7,660 nt of DNA. It comes from Campylobacterales bacterium (lineage in GTDB: Bacteria; Campylobacterota; Campylobacteria; Campylobacterales; Hydrogenimonadaceae). The position numbers and the translations under genes were made by a program. This document shows, piece by piece, positions 1 through 6,191 of the stretch. The stretch spans positions 1 through 7,660 of the forward strand of contig JALSPH010000229.1 in the NCBI GenBank assembly GCA_026986055.1. Direction: 5' to 3'. Position 1 is the stretch's first letter. Each line of letters opens with the position of its first letter. Under the pieces are notes generated by a model, which saw nothing but the letters and a program-made list of their open reading frames with translations, was not told where the DNA came from and did no database searches.

Positions 1-983
1 CACGTCTGCTCATAGAGGCTATTTCACAACCATATGAAGTAGAAGGTATGGAGTTCACGATAGGGGTAAGCATCGGTATAAGTCGCTACCCGCTTGATGG
101 AACCAAACTCTTCGAACTGCTCAGTGCCGCAGATATCGCAATGTATCATGCCAAACGCTCCAAAAACAGTTTCGCTTTCTTCACAAGCGAGTTGAAGTCT
201 TTGCGAAACCGCTACTCTTTAATAGAACAGGAGCTGAGAAACGCCATAGAGAAAGAGGAGTTGACGCTTGTATACCAGCCACAGATGCAAAGAGAGGGCT
301 CTTTGCACGGCGTCGAAGCGTTGGTCAGATGGGAGAACGAAAAGTTGGGAGTTATCCACCCGGAAGAGTTCATAAAGATAGCTGAAGAGAGCGGGCTGAT
401 GCCAAAAATTGGTCGATATATAGCCCGCCGTGCCATAAACGAGATTGGGACTCTACAAAAAAGTTTAGACTCTAAATTCACTCTGGCGCTGAATATATCG
501 ATAAGACAGTTCAATGAAAAAGGGTTTATAGAGAGCTTTATGAAGAAGGTCGAAAACGGTTTGCTGGAATCTTCAAATATAGTCGTAGAGATTACCGAAT
601 CGCTCTTCATAGAGGAGTTGGAATTTATACAAGAGAGCCTTCAGAAACTTAAAAGAAAAGGGTTCAAAATATCTCTTGACGATTTCGGCACAGGGTATTC
701 ATCGCTGGGGATGTTGAAAAAACTGCCTATAGACGAACTCAAAATTGATAAGAGTTTCGTAGATACTCTTCTTGTAGACAAAGAGTCCGAAGCGATGGTC
801 AAAGCGATCATCACTCTGGGCAAAACTCTCGGATTCTCGATAGTCGCAGAAGGCGTGGAAGAGGAGAAGCAGTTTATACGGCTAAGCGAACTTGGCTGCG
901 ACCTGTTCCAAGGATACTACTTCTGTCGCCCTTTGAATATAGAGGATTTAAAAGAGTTTATAGCAGATCATCCGACTAATTAG
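1..983 (+). CDS. GGDEF-EAL cyclic-di-GMP signalling protein, C-terminal part (5' end outside window)
   Basis: The frame is open from base 3 at the left edge and gives 326 residues before the stop at 981-983, so the gene starts upstream; the ATG at 48 lies inside the GGDEF domain and is not the start. The first 60 or so residues are the end of a GGDEF (diguanylate cyclase) domain, with the usual FTIGVSIGIS strand and the AADIAMYHAKRS helix. A full EAL phosphodiesterase domain follows. Its signature EAL is at bases 315-323, and the other catalytic elements can be read: LNIS with the metal-binding Asn, EITES, DDFGTGYSS, LKIDKSF, AEGVEEE and QGYYF. The EAL half should therefore be able to hydrolyse c-di-GMP to pGpG. 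The GGDEF motif itself, any sensor domain and any membrane anchor are outside the window. It is separate from, and on the opposite strand to, the second GGDEF-EAL protein further right. Confidence 0.95.
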   Translation, partial: RLLIEAISQPYEVEGMEFTIGVSIGISRYPLDGTKLFELLSAADIAMYHAKRSKNSFAFFTSELKSLRNRYSLIEQELRNAIEKEELTLVYQPQMQREGSLHGVEALVRWENEKLGVIHPEEFIKIAEESGLMPKIGRYIARRAINEIGTLQKSLDSKFTLALNISIRQFNEKGFIESFMKKVENGLLESSNIVVEITESLFIEELEFIQESLQKLKRKGFKISLDDFGTGYSSLGMLKKLPIDELKIDKSFVDTLLVDKESEAMVKAIITLGKTLGFSIVAEGVEEEKQFIRLSELGCDLFQGYYFCRPLNIEDLKEFIADHPTN

Positions 984-984
984 C

Positions 985-990
985 TATAAT
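985..990 (+). promoter_or_regulatory. Putative -10 box of the EamA transporter gene
   Basis: A perfect TATAAT in the context AGCTATAATTCCG lies two bases after the stop codon of the preceding EAL gene and 42 bases before the transporter ATG. A recognisable -35 box is absent, as is usual for Campylobacterota sigma-70 promoters, which rely on the -10 element and an upstream T-rich pattern. Transcription would start near 997, giving a leader of about 36 bases. The transporter therefore probably has its own promoter, although read-through from the gene in front is also possible because no terminator is visible between them. Confidence 0.55.
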
Positions 991-1032
991 TCCGCTTCTT
1001 ATAAAGTTTAAATCAAAAATAATCGGGAATAT

Positions 1033-1935
1033 ATGCGGCAAAGAGTTCACTCCTTAAACGGCATCGACAGAGGCATACTATTTATGCTCTCAAGTGCTTT
1101 CATATCTGCATTAAACGGCGCGATAGCGAAAGTTTTGGGTGAAGATTTGAGCGCAATGGAGATAGTCTTTTTTAGAAATATCATAGGTGTCATGATAATA
1201 TTGGCTGCCCTTAGACACACTCCGACAAAACTTCCCGGAGGCAAAATCCATCTACTGCTTCTACGCGGAGTTTTCGGCTTTGCCGCTATGATTCTCTTTT
1301 TCTATACTATAACCGAAATACCACTCGGTGAGGCGATAACTCTCAATAAGACATCCCCTCTATTTGTCGCGATTTTGGCATTTTTCCTTATGAACGAACG
1401 GCTTAACGTCTACTCCGTCACAGCCCTTTTTGTTGGGTTTGCCGGAGTGGTGTTCATAGCCAAACCTTCCGGTATGGCTATGGGGTACGAACACTTTCTC
1501 GGGCTTCTTGGCGGATTCTTCGCCGCATGCGCCTATGCCACTATCAAGCGTATCCGCGACATATACGACGCACGGCTGATCGTCCTATCGTTTGTCGGTG
1601 TAGGTACCGTTATGCCTATCGCTCTTTTTCTTTCGGCACCTTTTGTTAAGGTACCGAAACATCTTGAATTTCTGTTTCCTCACTTCACTCTTTCCTTTTC
1701 GATGAAAATTTGGCTTCTCATACTTCTTATGGCTCTCATTTCGACACTCTCTCAGTGGCTGCTTACAAAGGCATACTCTCTTGGGAAAGCAGGTGTAGTG
1801 GGGGTAGTAAGCTACACGAACATTCCGTTTGCCGTCGGATTTGGAGTTATGCTTGGCGACCCCGTGCCGGACCTTTGGGTCTGGCTTGGTATCGCAATGA
1901 TAGTGGGTGCGGGGTTACTGCTTAAAAAGGGGTAG
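1033..1935 (+). CDS. EamA/DMT-superfamily inner-membrane transporter
   Basis: This 300-residue protein has the size and two-fold repeat of EamA (DMT superfamily, RhaT/YdcZ-like) permeases: two related halves of five hydrophobic segments each, about residues 13-143 and 155-297. Helices can be placed near residues 14-34, 43-60, 74-92, 99-119, 125-143, 154-171, 182-201, 225-244, 250-270 and 279-297. Family-typical stretches are GEAITLNKTSPLFVAIL in the first half and KAYSLGKAGVVGVVSY in the second, each leading into a helix near the end of its half. Such proteins export or import small metabolites (amino acids, nucleotides or others); the substrate cannot be told from sequence. The ATG at 1033 follows a weak GGGA ribosome-binding site. 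A Met at residue 18 is a less likely start because it would cut the first helix. The gene ends 8 bases from the stop of the convergent coiled-coil gene, and no hairpin terminator is visible between them. Confidence 0.93.
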   Translation: MRQRVHSLNGIDRGILFMLSSAFISALNGAIAKVLGEDLSAMEIVFFRNIIGVMIILAALRHTPTKLPGGKIHLLLLRGVFGFAAMILFFYTITEIPLGEAITLNKTSPLFVAILAFFLMNERLNVYSVTALFVGFAGVVFIAKPSGMAMGYEHFLGLLGGFFAACAYATIKRIRDIYDARLIVLSFVGVGTVMPIALFLSAPFVKVPKHLEFLFPHFTLSFSMKIWLLILLMALISTLSQWLLTKAYSLGKAGVVGVVSYTNIPFAVGFGVMLGDPVPDLWVWLGIAMIVGAGLLLKKG

Positions 1936-1943
1936 GTTGTAGA

Positions 1944-2429
1944 TCAGTAGAGGTTTATTGTGCCGGCCAAACGTCCCATAGACTCCCGAACTGCGGCTAT
2001 GGCATGGTGCTGAGACTCTGAAATTCTGGCAGCCTCCTCTTCGAGCTCCATCTCCCTCTCCAAGGCCCTCTCCTCTTTTGCCACCAGAGCCTCGTACCTT
2101 TTTTGAAGTCTCTTATACTCTTTCTCCAATGAGGAGAGCTCTTTCACAAGACGGTTGTAGTCTCTCTCGTAAGTTTCAAGTTCACCAGGGGTTTTTGCTT
2201 TCAATATAAGCTTTTTAACTCTTGCTATCTTGTTTACTTTCTTGTGAATTTTACGCTCGAGCTTTTGCATCTGCGAGACGATGTCCAGTACTTTTTCTTC
2301 CAACTTCGCTACTTTGTCGCGGCCCTTTTTTATGGCTTTGTCAATGTCGTTTAGCTCTGTCTCGGTCTCTCCAAGGACCTTCAACAACTCCTCTATAGCT
2401 CTTTGCGTGCGCTTCAACTCTTTTTTCAT
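1944..2429 (-). CDS. Small highly charged coiled-coil protein, function unknown
   Basis: I do not recognise the family. The product is almost wholly helical: residues rich in Lys, Glu, Arg and Leu in heptad-like spacing from the start to about 35 residues before the end, with no membrane segment, signal peptide or Cys. The last 25 or so residues (SESQHHAIAAVRESMGRLAG and on) are less charged. A soluble cytoplasmic dimer, scaffold or adaptor is plausible. I choose the ATG at 2429 (161 residues) over the more upstream ATG at 2477 (177 residues): GAGGAG lies five bases before the 2429 ATG, and a TACAAT -10-like box at 2455-2460 would start transcription after the upstream ATG. The 2477 ATG has no good ribosome-binding site. 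The gene lies about 100 bases after the NIT-GGDEF-EAL gene on the same strand, so co-transcription is also possible. Confidence 0.8.
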   Translation of the reverse strand: MKKELKRTQRAIEELLKVLGETETELNDIDKAIKKGRDKVAKLEEKVLDIVSQMQKLERKIHKKVNKIARVKKLILKAKTPGELETYERDYNRLVKELSSLEKEYKRLQKRYEALVAKEERALEREMELEEEAARISESQHHAIAAVRESMGRLAGTINLY

Positions 2430-2434
2430 AGACT

Positions 2435-2440
2435 CTCCTC
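2435..2440 (-). promoter_or_regulatory. Strong ribosome-binding site that decides the start of the coiled-coil gene
   Basis: On the - strand GAGGAG is followed by five bases (AGTCT) and then ATG at 2429. This is the best Shine-Dalgarno match seen in the window, and it favours the shorter 161-residue product over the one starting at 2477. Confidence 0.65.
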
Positions 2441-2454
2441 TATCTTTTTTCTTT

Positions 2455-2460
2455 ATTGTA
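2455..2460 (-). promoter_or_regulatory. Putative -10 box of the coiled-coil gene
   Basis: The - strand reads GGCTACAATAAAG, one change from TATAAT and with the same preceding GC as the TATAAT before the transporter gene. Transcription would begin near 2448, giving a leader of about 18 bases that contains the strong ribosome-binding site. Similar hexamers occur by chance within coding DNA in this window, so this is only moderately supported. Confidence 0.4.
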
Positions 2461-2533
2461 GCCTCTTTTTCCGCCATTTACCGATACTTATGTCGCACTC
2501 ACTCTATTTCACGGCTACATTTTTAAAAAGTCT

Positions 2534-5500
2534 CTAAGCCACAACACTCTCTCCATTTGTCCAGCTCTTCCAAACAGCCTCGACCTCTTTTGCTGAAATC
2601 GGCTTGCTGAAGAGATAACCCTGGTAGCATTTACATCCGCAAGAGTAGAGAAACTCTTCTATCTCTTTACTCTCGACACCCTCGGCCACGCTATTCATTC
2701 CAAATATCGATGCAGCATCTATCAAAATTTTCACAATATCTCTGTTATTGGAGCTTTCAAGGTTTTCAAGAAAACTTCTATCTATTTTCAGCGTATCTAC
2801 GGGAAGTTTTTTCAAATAGTTGAACGAAGAGTAACCTGTACCAAAGTCGTCTATGGCAAATGTTATACCCATCTCTTTGAAGCTTTTGATAACATCTATC
2901 GCTTTATCGATATCCTGCATCAAGACATCCTCTACTATCTCAAACTCCAAAAGGGAGGTATCGAGGTTAGATTCCAAAATGACACGCTCTACCTCATCGT
3001 AAAATCTCTTACTGTTGAACACTTCCGCCGAAATATTCACCGCTATCCTCTGCTCAAACCCTTCGAGACTCTCTTTCCACTCTTTGGCCTGTTTTCCAAC
3101 CATTTTTATCATATATACCGTCAAATCGAATGCAAGTCTGTTCGACTCCGTGGCACTTATAAAAGCTGAAGGCGGCAAAAGACCTTTTTTGGGATGCTGC
3201 CACCTGGCCAAAGCTTCAAAACCGCAAACAGCACGATCAGGCAATCTAACTTTTGGCTGGTAGTGAGCTACAATTTCTGAATTTTCCAGAGCTTTTTTGA
3301 ACTCATTTTTTAAAACCAAAAACTCCCTTGCCTGAATATCGAGACGCTCATCGAAAACAGTGTATTGGTTCTTTCCACTCTTTTTTGCATGATACATGGC
3401 GATATCTGCACAAATTATCACCTCTTTTTCACTCTTTTCGGCATCCGGAAAGAGTTTTACTCCCATACTGAAAGTGACTTCTATCACCTGGCCATCCACA
3501 CGTACAGGCTTTTCAAAGATACTTTTGATCTTTTCAAGCAGTATGGAGACCCTCTTTATAGCCTCCATCTTATCTTCACCCAGCCCTACTGAAACGAAGG
3601 CGAACTCGTCACCGCCAAGCCTGCCGATAAGATCTTTTTCATAAGCCAACGACTTGAGTCTATTTGCAACTTCCGTTAAAACCTTATCGCCTATATCGTG
3701 TGTGTAGAGATCGTTTATCTGTTTGAAGTTGTCTATGTCTATATATATGAAAGCAGAGACCTGACCACTCTTGATACTCTCTTTGTAGACTTTCGATAGC
3801 TCATCGCTTAACTTCTGCCTGTTCAGCAAGCCGGTAAGATGGTCGTGCTGGGCTCTGAACTCAGCCTCCTCTTGGGCAGATTTCAAATCTGAAATATCGA
3901 AAAAGTGTGCGACATAGTTTGTTACATCGCCCGAGTCGTTGTAAACCGAACTTATTGAGAGCATCTCAGGGTATATCTCCCCGTTTTTACGACAATTGTA
4001 GATTTCACCTTTCCAGTACCCGTTTTTTCTTATAGAGTCCCACATATTCATATAGAACTCTTTATCGTGCATACCGGACTTAAGCATATTTGGGTTTTGC
4101 CCTATCGCTTCATCTTCAGAGTAGCCTGTGATTCTTTCAAAGGCTTTGTTGATTTTGATAATTTTACCTGTTGCATCGGTAATGGTTATAGCTTCATATG
4201 AGTCAAACGCAGTAGCCATAACCGTAAGCTCTTTTTTGACCTCAGCCTCTCTTTGTTGAATCGAAATCTTTTCTACGGCATACTTGTAAGTTGAGGAGAA
4301 CCTGTTCAAATAGTCCACAAGAGTCACATTGAAGTCATATTCATCTTTCAAAGCCGATACTAAAACATAAAAGCTTTCATCCATTTTTCCCAAAGGGAAA
4401 AAGCCAAAACATGAAACTCCATCGTTCAGCAACTCATCCGAATCTACACTCTCGACCAGCTCATATTTACCGCTGACGGCAACACCGATCAAAACCTTTT
4501 TCAATTTCTCGCATGAAGATATATTTTGACTCAACGTCTGCTCAAGCAGAGATGTTGAAATATTCTCCCCGACAACCGGCGTTATCTTTTTCTCACAATC
4601 GACTTTAGCTATCCAAAGATATTTGAAAAATCCCAATCTGTTAAGAGATATCAGAAGAGACTCTGCGTACAACTCTTTCGAGTTACTGAATATAAGTATC
4701 TCAAGATATTCGGCAAAAGCTTTGTAAAGCTTCCTGTTGAACTCCGTTAACCTTACCTGCTCATTATAGGCTTCAAAAACTCTTGCCAAATACCAAATCA
4801 TCAAAACAAAAGCGATCAGACAGATCGCCAAAAGCAGAAGGCTCCATTTCAGGGACTCGAAAGCACTATTTTTCAATGAATTTTTAAGCTTGAAAAGCTC
4901 TTTCATAACTTCATCATTAGCACCATACATAGCATCTATATACTTTGTAGCGATATTCCACCATATATCGCTATCTATACCGATCTTACCTCCGTAAATA
5001 ACATCTCTTTTTATATCGTCGTACCTTGACTTAACAGTATTGTTTACGAATTGGTCGAATATCGTCATCGCAACAGCACTCGATTCGTTTTGAAAAACCT
5101 CATAGAAACCTTCAAGTTTCGCATCTATCTTGAAAAGCTCTCTCTGTATTGAAGGTGCAATTTTATGCTTGGCAAGAGTATAGGAGATCAAAGCCCTCTC
5201 TTTTCCACTCTCTTCGCAGATTTTCAGTATCATTATGTAACTGTTTACAAGCTTGAAAAATGGTTCATTCAAAAAAAGGTACTTCATAGCCGATGCCGAC
5301 TCTATAAGCTCTCTGGTCATACGGCTATATACGTTCAAAACCTCTATTACGGAAGCTGTACGCTGATCGACCCTCTCTCTTAATTCTACGATACTTTCAT
5401 ACTCTTTTATCAAGTTTTTCAGAGTTTCGCTCTCATTTTTGAACTCCAAGGCTCTTACTCGCTCTAAAAACTCTTCATATATTCTATCGGTCTCTTTTCG

Positions 5501-5749
5501 CTGTTTTACAAGCATCTTCTTGAAAAAGTCGCCATTTGCGATATATCCGATACTCAGACCTCTCTCTTTTTGAATCTCTCTATTGAGTTCAGATGAAGAT
5601 TTTACGTAATATGCAGAGTTTTCAAGATAGATACTGTTTTTATACTGGATATATTTTGCATCTACATATTGGTAGACAAAATAGATCAAAACTATCGCAG
5701 GAAGCACTACAAGTGCAAGGATTTTCGATTTCAGGCTACTAGCATTCAT
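2534..5749 (-). CDS. Membrane receptor with NIT (nitrate/nitrite-sensing), PAS, GGDEF and EAL domains
   Basis: This is a 1071-residue sensor enzyme for cyclic di-GMP. A membrane helix lies at about residues 9-27 and a second at 302-322, enclosing a periplasmic region (about 30-300) that reads as a NIT domain; its hallmark is at residues 55-88, including EIQKERGLSIGYIANG and then QRKETD. NIT domains bind nitrate or nitrite in receptors such as NasR. Residues 330-500 are weakly GAF-like and not firmly assigned. A PAS domain with its C-terminal motif covers about 510-622. The GGDEF domain covers about 633-800 with an intact GGDEF at 712-716; the inhibitory RxxD site reads YEKD at 703-706, so its Arg is missing. 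The EAL domain covers about 813-1062 with E845-A-L, N905, E937, D967-D968, K988, E1023 and Q1043 all present. Both catalytic halves therefore look usable. GGTGA lies six bases before the ATG. The small RHH-like gene and the nitrate reductase lie upstream on the same strand. Confidence 0.95.
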   Translation of the reverse strand: MNASSLKSKILALVVLPAIVLIYFVYQYVDAKYIQYKNSIYLENSAYYVKSSSELNREIQKERGLSIGYIANGDFFKKMLVKQRKETDRIYEEFLERVRALEFKNESETLKNLIKEYESIVELRERVDQRTASVIEVLNVYSRMTRELIESASAMKYLFLNEPFFKLVNSYIMILKICEESGKERALISYTLAKHKIAPSIQRELFKIDAKLEGFYEVFQNESSAVAMTIFDQFVNNTVKSRYDDIKRDVIYGGKIGIDSDIWWNIATKYIDAMYGANDEVMKELFKLKNSLKNSAFESLKWSLLLLAICLIAFVLMIWYLARVFEAYNEQVRLTEFNRKLYKAFAEYLEILIFSNSKELYAESLLISLNRLGFFKYLWIAKVDCEKKITPVVGENISTSLLEQTLSQNISSCEKLKKVLIGVAVSGKYELVESVDSDELLNDGVSCFGFFPLGKMDESFYVLVSALKDEYDFNVTLVDYLNRFSSTYKYAVEKISIQQREAEVKKELTVMATAFDSYEAITITDATGKIIKINKAFERITGYSEDEAIGQNPNMLKSGMHDKEFYMNMWDSIRKNGYWKGEIYNCRKNGEIYPEMLSISSVYNDSGDVTNYVAHFFDISDLKSAQEEAEFRAQHDHLTGLLNRQKLSDELSKVYKESIKSGQVSAFIYIDIDNFKQINDLYTHDIGDKVLTEVANRLKSLAYEKDLIGRLGGDEFAFVSVGLGEDKMEAIKRVSILLEKIKSIFEKPVRVDGQVIEVTFSMGVKLFPDAEKSEKEVIICADIAMYHAKKSGKNQYTVFDERLDIQAREFLVLKNEFKKALENSEIVAHYQPKVRLPDRAVCGFEALARWQHPKKGLLPPSAFISATESNRLAFDLTVYMIKMVGKQAKEWKESLEGFEQRIAVNISAEVFNSKRFYDEVERVILESNLDTSLLEFEIVEDVLMQDIDKAIDVIKSFKEMGITFAIDDFGTGYSSFNYLKKLPVDTLKIDRSFLENLESSNNRDIVKILIDAASIFGMNSVAEGVESKEIEEFLYSCGCKCYQGYLFSKPISAKEVEAVWKSWTNGESVVA

Positions 5750-5778
5750 AACGTTTCACCCGTATAATATAATTTTGA

Positions 5779-5784
5779 TTTATA
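5779..5784 (-). promoter_or_regulatory. Possible -10 box of the NIT-GGDEF-EAL gene
   Basis: The - strand reads GTTATATAAATC; TATAAA at this position would start transcription near 5772 and leave a leader of about 23 bases holding the GGTGA ribosome-binding site at 5756-5760. TATTAT at 5764-5769 is a closer-looking alternative by eye, but it would place the transcript start inside the ribosome-binding site. The stretch is so AT-rich that chance matches are expected. Confidence 0.3.
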
Positions 5785-5791
5785 TAACATT

Positions 5792-5804
5792 AAAGCCTGG
5801 CTTT
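5792..5804 (-). promoter_or_regulatory. 13-base palindrome, possible operator of the receptor gene
   Basis: AAAGCC and GGCTTT are perfect reverse complements around a single central base. The site sits just upstream of the proposed -10 box of the receptor gene, where a -35 region would be, and is the most GC-rich patch in its AT-rich surroundings. A bound repressor here could block transcription. On the + strand it is followed by T-rich DNA, like a terminator, but no + strand gene precedes it. The binding protein is unknown. Confidence 0.35.
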
Positions 5805-5825
5805 TAATTTTAATTATTTTATACA

Positions 5826-5838
5826 AATCGGTATTTTC
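5826..5838. repeat. 13-base direct repeat, copy 1
   Basis: AATCGGTATTTTC occurs here and again, identically and in the same orientation, at 6224-6236, 398 bases away. This copy lies between the RHH-like gene and the receptor gene, downstream of the former. Both copies are intergenic and together they bracket the small gene. Confidence 0.6.
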
Positions 5839-5882
5839 CAAAAAAGATAAATGCCGGCAAATCAAGGGTACCAAATATGAAC

Positions 5883-6098
5883 TCAAATATCGACCCCATC
5901 CCAGAACTCATCGTAACTTAGGTTTGTCTGGGCGTTGTCGTCGAAGCTGCTATTTTGGGCAAGCTGCTTGCTCATTTCCAAAAAGAGAGCCTCCAGTGCC
6001 TTTTCTGTTAGAGTTTCCGGAGGAGTATTCAAAATCTTTGAGTAGTAGAGTAACTCTTCATACGTACTTCGTTTCAAATCGATGGTAGCCTTTTCCAT
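5883..6098 (-). CDS. Small ribbon-helix-helix / antitoxin-like protein
   Basis: This 71-residue protein begins with ATIDLKRSTYEELLYYSKIL, which fits the strand plus first helix of a ribbon-helix-helix (CopG/Arc-like) DNA-binding fold. A turn (NTPPETL) and a second helix to about residue 48 follow. The last 20 residues are polar and acidic and end in YDEFWDGVDI, a tail of the kind by which antitoxins hold a toxin. The fold is inferred by eye. If right, it would act as a dimeric DNA-binding repressor, perhaps of its own promoter. No toxin-sized reading frame adjoins it: 133 bases follow before the receptor gene and 184 precede it after the nitrate reductase. It would thus be an orphan antitoxin or a stand-alone regulator. 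The ATG has no ribosome-binding site; CCTCCT precedes it directly, with TATAAT just before that. No other ATG or GTG could serve as a better start. Confidence 0.7.
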   Translation of the reverse strand: MEKATIDLKRSTYEELLYYSKILNTPPETLTEKALEALFLEMSKQLAQNSSFDDNAQTNLSYDEFWDGVDI

Positions 6099-6104
6099 AG
6101 GAGG

Positions 6105-6110
6105 ATTATA
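6105..6110 (-). promoter_or_regulatory. -10 box placed for a leaderless transcript of the RHH-like gene
   Basis: On the - strand a perfect TATAAT is followed by exactly six bases (CCTCCT) and then the ATG. Bacterial transcription usually begins six to eight bases after the -10 box, so the message would start at or next to the A of the ATG and have no leader. This agrees with the absence of a Shine-Dalgarno sequence. No clear -35 box is seen, as expected for this phylum. Confidence 0.45.
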
Positions 6111-6132
6111 TAATAATTTATAAAATTTTTAC

Positions 6133-6165
6133 TACAAAAAATAATTTTTCGAAAAGTTTTTTGTA
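6133..6165. repeat. 9-base inverted repeat with nested TTTTCGAAAA palindrome
   Basis: TACAAAAAA at 6133-6141 and TTTTTTGTA at 6157-6165 are perfect reverse complements with 15 bases between them, and the spacer contains the self-complementary TTTTCGAAAA at 6146-6155. The element lies 23 bases upstream of the -10 box of the RHH-like gene. It could be an operator, or a weak AT-only hairpin in the 3' region of the nitrate reductase message. Chance is a real possibility because the surrounding 80 bases are nearly all A and T. Confidence 0.4.
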
Positions 6166-6185
6166 AACTATTTTCTATAATCGAA

Positions 6186-6191
6186 ATTATA
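6186..6191 (-). promoter_or_regulatory. Possible distal -10 box upstream of the RHH-like gene
   Basis: The - strand reads ACCGTATAATTTCG with a perfect TATAAT. It would begin a transcript near 6179, giving the RHH-like gene an 80-base leader that includes the AT-rich inverted repeat. The hexamer overlaps the left arm of the longer inverted repeat at 6187-6258, so a protein bound there, or the structure itself, would affect it. Confidence 0.3.

Noticed and set aside
48..50. ATG at 48 as the start of the first gene
   Set aside because: The frame is open to the left edge and the codons before this ATG encode the preceding part of a GGDEF domain, so the gene is cut by the window edge.
1710..1925. 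A 71-residue open frame on the + strand inside the transporter gene
   Set aside because: It is a shifted-frame shadow of the well-supported EamA gene, with no family resemblance and no ribosome-binding site of its own.
5763..5768. Perfect TATAAT on the + strand just upstream of the receptor gene
   Set aside because: It would drive transcription away from the receptor into a region with no + strand gene. In such AT-rich DNA a chance match is the simpler view.
6099..6104. AGGAGG on the + strand as a ribosome-binding site for a + strand gene
   Set aside because: No ATG, GTG or TTG lies at a workable distance downstream; the following bases are A/T-only with stops. The hexamer is better read as the complement of the CCTCCT before the RHH-like gene.
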